This document shows positions 44,016 to 51,395 of a stretch of DNA of 64,000 bases, one piece after another. The notes under the pieces are model-generated. The model worked only from the letters and a program-made list of their open reading frames with translations, did not search any database and was not told the DNA's origin. The position numbers and the translations under genes were made by a program. The stretch lies in NCBI GenBank assembly GCA_946612115.1, contig CAMOEI010000003.1:1-64000 (forward strand), written 5' to 3'. How positions within the stretch are numbered: position 1 is the first letter of the stretch; each line of letters opens with the position of its first letter. The DNA comes from an uncultured Caryophanales bacterium (lineage in GTDB: Bacteria; Bacillota_I; Bacilli_A; RFN20; CAG-826).

Positions 44016-44498
44016 ATGATTTTATATCACGGATCAAACGTCGAGGTTAGTAAGCCAATAATTATAACCACTTTGCGAGGCAGAGATTTTGGTAATGCTT
44101 TTTATTTAACTCCAATAAAAGAACAAGCTGAAAGAATGGCGATTAGAAAATTTAAGCAAGAAAAACAAGGAACACCAACTGTCAGTGTCTTTGAATGGGA
44201 CGAAAACAAAATAGATTATAAATACAAAGTTTTTAATAATCCTGATTTAGAATGGTTGGAGTTAATTATTAAATGTCGAAGTTTACCAAATTACAAGCAC
44301 GAGTACGAAATCGTAGAAGGAAAAATTGCCGACGATTCAGTTGGTGAAACTGTCCAATTTGTTTTAGAAGGAATTATAAGCAAAGAAGACGCGATAGAAA
44401 GACTAAAATTTCAAAAAATTAATTCCCAAATTGCGTTCTGTAATGACAATTCATTAAATTCTTTAACTTTTATTAAAAGCTATGAGGTCAAGCAATGA
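44016..44498 (+). CDS. DUF3990 protein (predicted ADP-ribosyltransferase toxin)
   Basis: A 160-residue DUF3990 protein, a family assigned to the ART fold. LYHGSN gives the first active-site motif (H5), RDFGNAFYLTPIKEQAERMA the second with Tyr, and the C-terminal SQIAFCNDNSLNSLTF matches the family's dQyaFhTekaL block with a Gln. These suggest an H-Y-Q or H-Y-E type NAD-using enzyme. No known target. It is sandwiched between two small DUF3791-like or helical proteins, as expected for a toxin-antitoxin module; a housekeeping role cannot be excluded. Confidence 0.82.
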   Translation: MILYHGSNVEVSKPIIITTLRGRDFGNAFYLTPIKEQAERMAIRKFKQEKQGTPTVSVFEWDENKIDYKYKVFNNPDLEWLELIIKCRSLPNYKHEYEIVEGKIADDSVGETVQFVLEGIISKEDAIERLKFQKINSQIAFCNDNSLNSLTFIKSYEVKQ

Positions 44499-44713
44499 AC
44501 CACTTAAGCGCTAAAACTATTTTAATTACAAAGGTAACTGAATTAATCGCTAATGAATATAAATTAACTATTGATGAGGCAAGAGATACTTTATATAGTT
44601 CTGGTTTTGTTGATGTGATAGAAGATGATGAGTCCGGATTATATGGCCAATCTCCTTTGTATGCTTTTTCAATTTTTAAAAATAGTTACTATAAAGATCC
44701 AGGGAAGAGATGA
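44495..44713 (+). CDS. Small DUF3791-like helical protein (toxin-antitoxin partner)
   Basis: A 72-residue helical protein whose ATG overlaps the DUF3990 stop (ATGA). The pattern KVTELIANEYKLTIDEARDTLYSSG followed by GLYGQSPLYAFSIF is common among small genes next to DUF3990 and resembles DUF3791. It probably binds the toxin or its target. It ends the three-gene operon. Confidence 0.68.
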   Translation: MNHLSAKTILITKVTELIANEYKLTIDEARDTLYSSGFVDVIEDDESGLYGQSPLYAFSIFKNSYYKDPGKR

Positions 44714-44741
44714 TTTTATTTCATTTCTTCATGCAAATACA

Positions 44742-44765
44742 TATAATGTATGTCGTTAGGAGGAA
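44742..44765 (+). promoter_or_regulatory. -10 box and ribosome binding site of the 44772 gene
   Basis: TATAAT (44742-44747) and TTAGGAGGAAA (44757-44767) precede ATG 44772, a conventional leadered start in contrast to neighbouring genes. Confidence 0.55.
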
Positions 44766-44771
44766 ATTAAC

Positions 44772-45410
44772 ATGACATTCCCAAAAGCATATTCAGGTGT
44801 AAGAAAAATCTTTGTCTCTGAATTATTACAAATCCTCGGTGGATTTTTAGCAGCTCTTACTGCAATCTTTGCTGTAACTGGATTCACTCCATTAGTGGCT
44901 GCTGGAGGTGCAATTGGTATTGCTGCGTTAGTTCTTGAAGTTGTCGCCTTCATTTTACAAATGGTTGGTTTAGCTCAAGGCGGAAAAGACGCTGATCAAT
45001 TCATGATCGCTTTCTGGATTATTGTTATTTCAATCGTTTTAAATATCTTAATCCCAATTTTAAATCAGTACGTTCCAAATTTAGGCGTTGTTATTTCTGT
45101 ATTAGAGGCTGTTGCTGGCGCCGCTAGTGTATTTGCAATTCTTTACACCATCTTTGGTGTTGTAAACTTAGCCAATAAATTAGGTGATAATGATATGGCT
45201 TATAACGGAAGAAGATTAGCCTGGTTAGTCGTTATTCTTTACGCGACAGGTGTTGTTATCAAACTCATTCCATCATTTATTCCAGATCCAACAAAAGTTG
45301 TGACCACTGTTATTGGAGTAATTGCTATTGTTGCAGCAGTTATCGAAGTTATTTGTTATGTTTTAACTCTCATCTATCTCGGTAGAGCGGTTAAAATGCT
45401 TAAAAAATAA
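44772..45410 (+). CDS. Hypothetical membrane protein, six helices
   Basis: A 212-residue membrane protein with about six hydrophobic segments and a small loop KLGDNDMAYNGRRLAW between the fourth and fifth. The first half contains glycine and alanine-rich helices. It ends in a basic LGRAVKMLKK tail. A perfect Shine-Dalgarno site and C-rich codons suggest strong expression. No family recognised with confidence. Confidence 0.65.
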   Translation: MTFPKAYSGVRKIFVSELLQILGGFLAALTAIFAVTGFTPLVAAGGAIGIAALVLEVVAFILQMVGLAQGGKDADQFMIAFWIIVISIVLNILIPILNQYVPNLGVVISVLEAVAGAASVFAILYTIFGVVNLANKLGDNDMAYNGRRLAWLVVILYATGVVIKLIPSFIPDPTKVVTTVIGVIAIVAAVIEVICYVLTLIYLGRAVKMLKK

Positions 45411-45430
45411 GTTTAATTATTGATGTCAAT

Positions 45431-45463
45431 AAAACGCCCTTGTTATGCTTGGGCGTTTTTATT
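45431..45463 (+). terminator. Rho-independent terminator
   Basis: AAAACGCCC (45431-45439) pairs with GGGCGTTTT (45451-45459), followed by TATTT. Confidence 0.85.
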
Positions 45464-45481
45464 TATACTATAAAAAAGATT

Positions 45482-46261
45482 ATGGATTTTTTCTTATCAT
45501 CAGATTGGTTAAATAGACAGGGGCCATACGGTTTTAAACTTGATCATTTATTATCAGTTTTTATTTTGATGGGTTTAGGTATTTTACTCGCTATTTTCTT
45601 GAGAAAAAAGAACCAAAAAGTTGTTCATATTACTTTAATTGTTTTATGGGCTATTGCGACACTTCTAGAGATGGGATATTTAATCACGAGATGGGTGATA
45701 TGCATTATCGATCCAGTTAATAATCCTTTCTTAATCGATTACATGCTTCCGCTTCATAGCTGTTTCATGTTTATGTTTGTTTGTCCTTTTGCCTTATTTA
45801 GCAAAAATAAATATCTCAAAACTGCCTCTAGTAACTTTCTAGTGGTAGTCAATATGATTATGGGCTTTATCACCTTATTTGTTGGTTGCCCCGCGAAAGG
45901 CTATAGCGCTTTATCATTTGCAGGATCAATTTCCATTATCTATCACACTTTAATTGTTATCGTTCCTTTAATCATGTTAGTAACTAAGTATTACGATATT
46001 CAAAAAGGTGATATTAAATTTGGTTTAATCTTGTTTGGTGTTTTAGCTTTCTTTATTTGGATATTTGATGCGATCACTAAATGTGATTATTTCTATATCT
46101 ATGATGGACACGCTTTTGGAATCTTATATGAGATAAGTGAAAATGTTCCACATATTGTCTGGACTTTACTGATAGTAACTTGCTATGTCTTAACTGCCTT
46201 AATCATTCACTATTCAATCATTTACATCAAATATTTAATAAATAAGAAAAAGGAACAATAA
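45482..46261 (+). CDS. YwaF/TIGR02206 family membrane protein
   Basis: A 259-residue protein with seven hydrophobic helices. MLPLHSCFMFMFVCPFALF and SFAGSISIIYHTLIVIVPLI (the L-P-x-H and H motifs) are the YwaF signatures. I prefer ATG 45482; TATACT/TATAAA at 45464-45474 lies only 7-12 nt before it and excludes upstream in-frame starts. The family has no proven function. Its stop overlaps the mntP-like start (TAATG). A longer relative of this fold is fused to an ABC ATPase at 53500. Confidence 0.78.
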   Translation: MDFFLSSDWLNRQGPYGFKLDHLLSVFILMGLGILLAIFLRKKNQKVVHITLIVLWAIATLLEMGYLITRWVICIIDPVNNPFLIDYMLPLHSCFMFMFVCPFALFSKNKYLKTASSNFLVVVNMIMGFITLFVGCPAKGYSALSFAGSISIIYHTLIVIVPLIMLVTKYYDIQKGDIKFGLILFGVLAFFIWIFDAITKCDYFYIYDGHAFGILYEISENVPHIVWTLLIVTCYVLTALIIHYSIIYIKYLINKKKEQ

Positions 46262-46896
46262 TGACTTTTCAAATACTAATACAAATCTTCTTTTTAGGAA
46301 TTGGTTTATCAATGGACGCTTTTAGTGTTGCTCTTGTAGATGGTCTCACCATCAAAGGAATCACTAAAGGAAAGATGTTTTTCATCGCTATTTTATTTGG
46401 TTTTATGCAAGCTCTCATGCCTTTAATTGGTTTCTGGCTAGTAGAACTAATTGAAGTAGTTGCAGGAGTTGAAGCCGGAGCAAAAGCTGGACATATCGCT
46501 ACTTTAGTCGTTGTCTGGTTAGCGTTCGCCCTTTTATTATTCGTTGGAGGAAAAATGTTATTTGAATCCATTAAAGGATTAACTAATCCTCCAGAAGAAA
46601 AGATTGAAAAAGAGTTTTCATATAAAAATATATTTCTATATTCAGTGTTAACTGCGATTGACGCCTTAGCGGCAGGAGTGGCGTTACACACTGGATTATC
46701 AAATAACTACACAGTCTTTCTACATGTCTCAATAATTCTAGTAATTACCTTCATCCTTTCTCTTATTGGTCTATTACTAGCGAAACAAATCATCAAGTTC
46801 CTAAAAGGAAAATATGAAATCGCTGGAATTATCGGAGGAAGCATCTTAATCTTGCTCGCTATTTGGGTAGTCTTAAGTCACTACTTAGGAATATAA
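46261..46896 (+). CDS. mntP: MntP-like manganese efflux pump
   Basis: A 211-residue protein with six helices. LGIGLSMDAFSVALVDGLTI and SVLTAIDALAAGVALH are the two repeat signatures of MntP (formerly DUF204), each with the conserved Asp that lies in the manganese path. Length is slightly above the usual 185-195 residues because of a charged central loop. Translationally coupled to the YwaF-like gene. No yybP-ykoY manganese riboswitch is seen upstream. Confidence 0.85.
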   Translation: MTFQILIQIFFLGIGLSMDAFSVALVDGLTIKGITKGKMFFIAILFGFMQALMPLIGFWLVELIEVVAGVEAGAKAGHIATLVVVWLAFALLLFVGGKMLFESIKGLTNPPEEKIEKEFSYKNIFLYSVLTAIDALAAGVALHTGLSNNYTVFLHVSIILVITFILSLIGLLLAKQIIKFLKGKYEIAGIIGGSILILLAIWVVLSHYLGI

Positions 46897-47069
46897 CACT
46901 TTTGTAGGTTATAGATTAGCAGTTCCTGATCTTTTTTAGTCGATTCAAAGTTGGAGATTTCAAAAAAATTAAAAAGAAAAATGATAAATTTTTTTGAAAA
47001 ATTAATAAACTTTGTTTATTAGAAAAAAAGTTGAAAAAAATTTTTAAAAATTTCTGAAAATCGCCCTAA

Positions 47070-47091
47070 GGAAATCTTTTTAAAGATTTCC
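47070..47091 (+). promoter_or_regulatory. Leader hairpin next to a ribosome binding site
   Basis: GGAAATCTTT (47070-47079) pairs with AAAGATTTCC (47082-47091), a 10-bp stem with no following T-run, 11 nt before AGGAGG. It could protect the mRNA or modulate translation. The region 46950-47060 before it is almost pure A and T. Confidence 0.4.
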
Positions 47092-47117
47092 AATAATATA
47101 TAGGAGGACTTGAAGAA

Positions 47118-47474
47118 ATGAAGTCAAAAAATGTTAATGATCGTAACCTCAAAGAAAACATCGAATTGCAGGTTAACATTGAAAAAGCGATCTATTCAAA
47201 ACAAATTAAAGAAAGTGAACTAGATGAATTATCTACTTCACCAAAGAGTAATTATTTAAGGGGGCTTTATTATTACATTGTTAAAGAAGATAAGGTTCTT
47301 GGAGAGAAATACTTCGCACGCGTTAAAGAAGAAGGTAATGATGATTTATTACTAAAGCTTTATCGTACCTATTTAGATTTTGGTGATGATTACATTCCTC
47401 TTGCAGATTCATGTTTATCTATCTTAGTAAATAGAGGAAACGAACTTGCGATTGAATTAGCAAAAGCTGAGTAG
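47118..47474 (+). CDS. Hypothetical helical protein (118 residues)
   Basis: A small soluble, charged, all-helical protein with AGGAGG 9 nt before the ATG. The spacing of SNYLRGLYYYIVKEDKVLGEKYF and LADSCLSILVNRGNELAIELA recalls TPR or Sel1-like helical pairs. No family recognised. The structured, AT-rich leader suggests regulated or strong expression. A terminator follows. Confidence 0.55.
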   Translation: MKSKNVNDRNLKENIELQVNIEKAIYSKQIKESELDELSTSPKSNYLRGLYYYIVKEDKVLGEKYFARVKEEGNDDLLLKLYRTYLDFGDDYIPLADSCLSILVNRGNELAIELAKAE

Positions 47475-47548
47475 TGGTTTTTGAGATAAAAACTATGTTT
47501 ATAGACCAATTTACCTCAATAATGAGGAATTGAGTGTTTTAATATGAA

Positions 47549-47574
47549 AATCGCCTAAAAAGGCGGTTTTTGTT
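47549..47574 (+). terminator. Rho-independent terminator
   Basis: ATCGCCT (47550-47556) pairs with AGGCGGT (47561-47567) around a 4-nt A loop, then TTTTGTTTG. Confidence 0.8.
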
Positions 47575-47726
47575 TGTTTATCAATTATTCAAATAATGTA
47601 ACACTGTCTAAGAAAAACTATATTCTTTAAGAATATAAAAATTTTCTTTCTCTTTTCATTAAAACGAAGGCCATTTTTCTCCCTATTAATAAATGAGGGC
47701 AGTGATATTTATTGCCTACTTATTCC

Positions 47727-47749
47727 TGGCTAATCCTTGTGATTCGCCA
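47727..47749 (+). other. Hairpin in the toxin mRNA leader
   Basis: TGGCTAATC pairs with GATTCGCCA (one mismatch, 9-bp arms). A second small hairpin CGGTCACTACCG follows at 47779-47790. Such leader structure is usual in type I toxin mRNAs. The remaining parts of 47475-47820 contain no other gene that I can support. Confidence 0.35.
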
Positions 47750-47820
47750 TTAGTTCTTTCCATGGTTTCTTATCTTGGCGGTCACTACCGTGATAGCCAG
47801 GGGTGGAAAGGAGATTGCCT

Positions 47821-47892
47821 ATGGACATATCTTTGATTGTTCTCGTCATAATCCTAGCGATTATCCTCGAAATAAAAAAAGACCACCACTAA
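47821..47892 (+). CDS. Candidate type I toxin: 23-residue hydrophobic peptide
   Basis: ATG 47821 opens a 23-codon frame: a short polar start (MDIS), an unbroken hydrophobic helix LIVLVIILAIIL, and a charged end EIKKDHH. AAAGGAGA lies 6 nt before the ATG. This is the size and make-up of Fst/Ldr/holin-like membrane toxins. The stop lies within an inverted repeat GACCACCA...TGGTGGTC (47881-47888 and 47922-47929), as in those loci. An antisense promoter faces the 3' end. Family assignment is by analogy only. Confidence 0.55.
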   Translation: MDISLIVLVIILAIILEIKKDHH

Positions 47893-47905
47893 GGTGATCA
47901 AACCA
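47874..47905 (-). ncRNA. Candidate antisense RNA (antitoxin) to the peptide mRNA 3' end
   Basis: A minus-strand transcript from the TTGACA/TACTAT promoter would start near 47905 and reach the stem ATCACC/GGTGGT (47900-47883) followed by TTTTTTT at 47880-47874. It would overlap the end of the toxin reading frame. Being only about 30 nt, it may be extended by read-through. Confidence 0.4.
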
Positions 47906-47910
47906 CACTT

Positions 47911-47941
47911 ATAGTAAACCATGGTGGTCCATATTTGTCAA
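47911..47941 (-). promoter_or_regulatory. Antisense promoter at the toxin locus
   Basis: TTGACA (47941-47936) and TACTAT (47916-47911) on the minus strand are separated by 19 bp, slightly long but with a consensus -35. Confidence 0.5.
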
Positions 47942-47960
47942 CTGCCCTCAAAACCTTTCA

Positions 47961-47991
47961 CGCAAAAGAAAAGACCTACCGAAGTAGATCT
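47961..47991 (-). terminator. Terminator of the Ig-like lipoprotein operon
   Basis: On the minus strand AGATCTAC (47991-47984), a TTCG loop, and GTAGGTCT (47979-47972) form a stem with one wobble, followed by TTTCTTTT. Confidence 0.8.
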
Positions 47992-48018
47992 AATCTTATT
48001 AACTTTGATAGATGGGTA

Positions 48019-50820
48019 TTATTCTAATCCCATGACCATTCCGATATAGTTAACGGATTTTCCTGGTTTTAAATACATTCCCATATAATCGCCACTAGCG
48101 ATAGATTTTCTAACATTAATGGCTCTTTCAGCAATCTTGGATTGTAATGTTGCAACACCTTGTTCTGCAGCACCCCATGCTTGAGCGTATTGATTGTCAA
48201 CAATGGTTTGACCATCCGGAGTTTGAACATAAGCTTCAGCTTGTTCTTTGGTCATTCCTTGATTTTCCATTAAATTTTCAACAACACCTTCAACAACTTT
48301 TTGTCTAATAATGCTTTGAACAAGTGGAGTAAAGACTGTTGAAATATATTTTGGACTATTTGGATCTAAGTTAACTGCATTGCTTGTTGAATATGATTCA
48401 AGCATGGTCATTTGACCTAATTGTTCCGCCATAATGTTTTTAAATCCATCTAGCACTTGGTCTAATGCATCGCATGTTGCGCTGAATTCTTGATCTTCCA
48501 TTAAAGCCGCCATATTAGCAACAATTGCGCCATCGCTTAAATCTTCCTTTGTGACTAATCCAGCACCATATTGTGTTTCAACAATAACACCCATATTTTG
48601 ATCGACTAATCCTTGTTTAAATTGAGCAAGGATATTTGTAGGATCATCTAATTTGCTCATGCCTAATGAATAAGCAGTAGGACCATTATTAATTGTGAAA
48701 CGTCCACCTAAAGCTCTCTTATCATTGTCTTTGAATGCATCAGCACAAATATCTAAGGCAATAAGATTGACATAAGACATTTCTTTGCTGTCTTTGCTTA
48801 CATATGTCTTTCCTTCAGACTCTTTAGCGTTTCTTCCAATCCAACCTAAGTAGCCTGGATCTTGTTCAGATGTTTTATAGGCATCTTTAGAACCAAGTTT
48901 GATGAATGTTTGGACATAAGAGCTTGCGTTATGATCACTAAACCATGGTTCAGTACCTGTAACTTTATTCTCGAAGTAGACGTTTTGACAATCAACTTCT
49001 GGTTTATAGTGAACACTTGTTTCATTATCACTATTGGCACCAGGTTCGTCCATTAAGAAGATTCCACCACCAGCGCCAGTCATGAATGAATTTTTAATTA
49101 AGTTGTGTTTTGAACCATAAATATAAACTAAGGAGTTATATGAATCGAAGTTCTTGCATCTGTCAACAGTCATACGTGTTTCAACGCGTTCTTGACCTTC
49201 ATCGTGTTCATTTTCGCCACGAACATTTGACATAAATGTAATAAATGTCTTGCTGGATAAAACATTAGTAAAGCTAAAGTCAGTACCTTCACCTTTGAAA
49301 TTGATTAATCCACCAATGTATTTGTTGTCATCGCTTCTTTCACCATTTCCAATGAAGGTTGTATTTTTGAAATTAATTTCTCCTCCAGAACATTTGCTCC
49401 ATGTAATTAGATCGGCAGGTGTGGAGTTGTCAGAAGACCAGTTAATTCCGAATAATTCAGCGTGAGAACCTTCTGTTCCACCTTCTTTACTAACTTGAGC
49501 ACCTGGCATATCACCTTGTTCTAACGGACGACCAATTTGGCTCCAGAAAGCACGGACTTGACTAATTGCAGAAGCATCAACTTTGAAATAGTTTCCTTCG
49601 AAATTGAAATGCGTGTCTTCAGTTGTGTTTCTAGTGAAAACGCTTACGCGATCGTAAAGTGAACCAGTTAATTGAGCTTTAGCTTTTGCTTCATCAAAAG
49701 ATGGATCATATGTCTTGTAGAAATTAACGTAAGCTTCTAAATCAGAAGATGCGTTAGTCGCATATTGATTGACGGCGGCTTCAGTAACAAAGAACTCACT
49801 TGGTAAATCACTATTTGTAATTGTGAGATCTGCTTGTAAAACAATTCCTTTAGCGTCGACATCAGTTAAACCTTCACTTGCTTTGATATCATCCCAGTAG
49901 GATTTGGTTGAATCGTTGAATTTAACTGAGTTATCGAAAGCTGATAATTGTTTTGCAGTATAGACGTTAAATCCATCAACGACTTCAAATTTAAATGAGA
50001 CAGGTTCAACATGTTCATCAACTTTGTAGTAAGTTTTATCAGCGTCGACTTTGGCTTCAAATAAACCTTTAACATTATTTTTAAATGTGAATGATTTTAA
50101 ATCATTAGCAACAGTAACAAGTTCCGCAGCTGCTGCATCAGTTAATTCTTCATATTCATGAGTTGTCTCATTATATTTTGAGAATTTGATGACTAATTTT
50201 GGTCCATCATAAGTTACTGGATCAGCGTCTGGTCTAGCTGGATCAACAAATGTTGCTTTAACATTGAAGTTAAAGGCGTTTTGATTACCAACTTTATAAC
50301 TATCCGCTTCTCCTTCTTCGTTTTCATAATAAGTGGTGCGGTTTGGATTCTTGTTAGTTTGGATGTTTTCAATCTTATCTAATTTAGCGGTTCTAGCACC
50401 ATAAGAATCCATTAAAGCTGGCTCGACTAACGATACAAGAGTCATGTCTTGGGAAATGTCTTCCTTAACAGTCATTGTAACTTCTGCCTTAATTGATTCG
50501 TTTTCAACACTTGTACAAATAATTTTGGCTTGTCCGGTAGTTTTAAAAGTTACTAACCCGGTTTCAGATACTTCTGCAACATCAACATTGCCACTTGACC
50601 ATCTAACATTTTTGTTAGTAGCTTCAGTAGGTGTGACAACTGCTTGAAGTTGAAGAGTTGGTGTGTCGTGCAGATAGACGGTGTTTTTATACCCTCTAAT
50701 TGCAACGTTTGTCACCTTTGTTTCCTTTTTTGCTGGTGTATTGTTTTGAACACAACCGACCATCGCAGTTGATCCAAGTAACAAAGCAAGAGCAGGAATG
50801 ATTAACTTAGCGCTTTTCAT
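48019..50820 (-). CDS. Large surface lipoprotein with Ig-like (BIG2) domain
   Basis: A 933-residue lipoprotein; the signal peptide ends in MVGC (Cys23). Residues about 36-118 form a bacterial Ig-like group 2 domain (LQLQAVVTPTEATNKNVRWS, then VAEVSETGLVTFKTTGQAKI). Residues about 300-650 include repeated short strands such as INFKNTTFIGNG and NSLVYIYGSKHNLIKNSF that suggest a beta-helix. The rest is helical. AAAGGAGAA precedes the ATG. It is last in a minus-strand cluster with an ABC transporter and is a candidate substrate or surface partner of it. Similar to other cell-surface proteins only in the Ig domain. Confidence 0.78.
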   Translation of the reverse strand: MKSAKLIIPALALLLGSTAMVGCVQNNTPAKKETKVTNVAIRGYKNTVYLHDTPTLQLQAVVTPTEATNKNVRWSSGNVDVAEVSETGLVTFKTTGQAKIICTSVENESIKAEVTMTVKEDISQDMTLVSLVEPALMDSYGARTAKLDKIENIQTNKNPNRTTYYENEEGEADSYKVGNQNAFNFNVKATFVDPARPDADPVTYDGPKLVIKFSKYNETTHEYEELTDAAAAELVTVANDLKSFTFKNNVKGLFEAKVDADKTYYKVDEHVEPVSFKFEVVDGFNVYTAKQLSAFDNSVKFNDSTKSYWDDIKASEGLTDVDAKGIVLQADLTITNSDLPSEFFVTEAAVNQYATNASSDLEAYVNFYKTYDPSFDEAKAKAQLTGSLYDRVSVFTRNTTEDTHFNFEGNYFKVDASAISQVRAFWSQIGRPLEQGDMPGAQVSKEGGTEGSHAELFGINWSSDNSTPADLITWSKCSGGEINFKNTTFIGNGERSDDNKYIGGLINFKGEGTDFSFTNVLSSKTFITFMSNVRGENEHDEGQERVETRMTVDRCKNFDSYNSLVYIYGSKHNLIKNSFMTGAGGGIFLMDEPGANSDNETSVHYKPEVDCQNVYFENKVTGTEPWFSDHNASSYVQTFIKLGSKDAYKTSEQDPGYLGWIGRNAKESEGKTYVSKDSKEMSYVNLIALDICADAFKDNDKRALGGRFTINNGPTAYSLGMSKLDDPTNILAQFKQGLVDQNMGVIVETQYGAGLVTKEDLSDGAIVANMAALMEDQEFSATCDALDQVLDGFKNIMAEQLGQMTMLESYSTSNAVNLDPNSPKYISTVFTPLVQSIIRQKVVEGVVENLMENQGMTKEQAEAYVQTPDGQTIVDNQYAQAWGAAEQGVATLQSKIAERAINVRKSIASGDYMGMYLKPGKSVNYIGMVMGLE

Positions 50821-50856
50821 AATATTCTCCTTTATATATGGCTTGTTAATTATAAA

Positions 50857-51393
50857 TTAATTTAATATAAATGCAACATGCATCTCGACCCCTGACATAT
50901 CAGTCGAACTAATGTTTAGATAACCAGTTACTATACCAGCAGGTATTGCAGTAAATTTCATTAAACCTGTCTCATCAATAGAAACATAATTGCTTCTATT
51001 AGTGTAATAAGTCAAATCTTTCTTTGTTGCATCGTCTGGTTTAATTTGAACATCTAGCTGATATTCAGAGTTCATATTAACGCTGATATAAGTTAAATCA
51101 GCAAATCTAATGCGGTAATCAATCTTTCTAACTATGACTCCTCCTTCTATTTCATTCCATACGACGTCATCGGCGTCTTTTCCGTCATCCCAAATCTCTT
51201 CTTCAGGAGGTCTTTTTTTAACAGACACAACAACGGAAGAAGTGTTTGGTTTATACATAGTTTCATTTCGTAAATCCAAAGCAGTAACATAAACTGTTTT
51301 GTTATATATTTCTGGTCTAGTTCCAAGGAAAGAAACCAAGATAATTGCAATAACATATATTACAGAAATAATAGCGATAAGAGCTTTTTTCAT
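50857..51393 (-). CDS. Small membrane-anchored protein with an Ig-like segment
   Basis: A 178-residue protein with an N-terminal hydrophobic helix (about residues 4-24) that is either a signal anchor or an uncleaved signal. The C-terminal 80 residues (YISVNMNSEYQLDVQIKPDD, then YVSIDETGLMKFTAIPAGIV) follow the BIG2 pattern also seen in the large lipoprotein. It lies 2 nt after the permease gene and 36 bp before the lipoprotein gene, so it is part of the same unit. Function unknown. Confidence 0.65.
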   Translation of the reverse strand: MKKALIAIISVIYVIAIILVSFLGTRPEIYNKTVYVTALDLRNETMYKPNTSSVVVSVKKRPPEEEIWDDGKDADDVVWNEIEGGVIVRKIDYRIRFADLTYISVNMNSEYQLDVQIKPDDATKKDLTYYTNRSNYVSIDETGLMKFTAIPAGIVTGYLNISSTDMSGVEMHVAFILN

Positions 51394-51395
51394 CT

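Noticed and set aside
47475-47548. Short hairpin CCTCAATAATGAGG as a terminator
   Set aside because: It has only 5 bp and no T-run; the real terminator is at 47549-47574.
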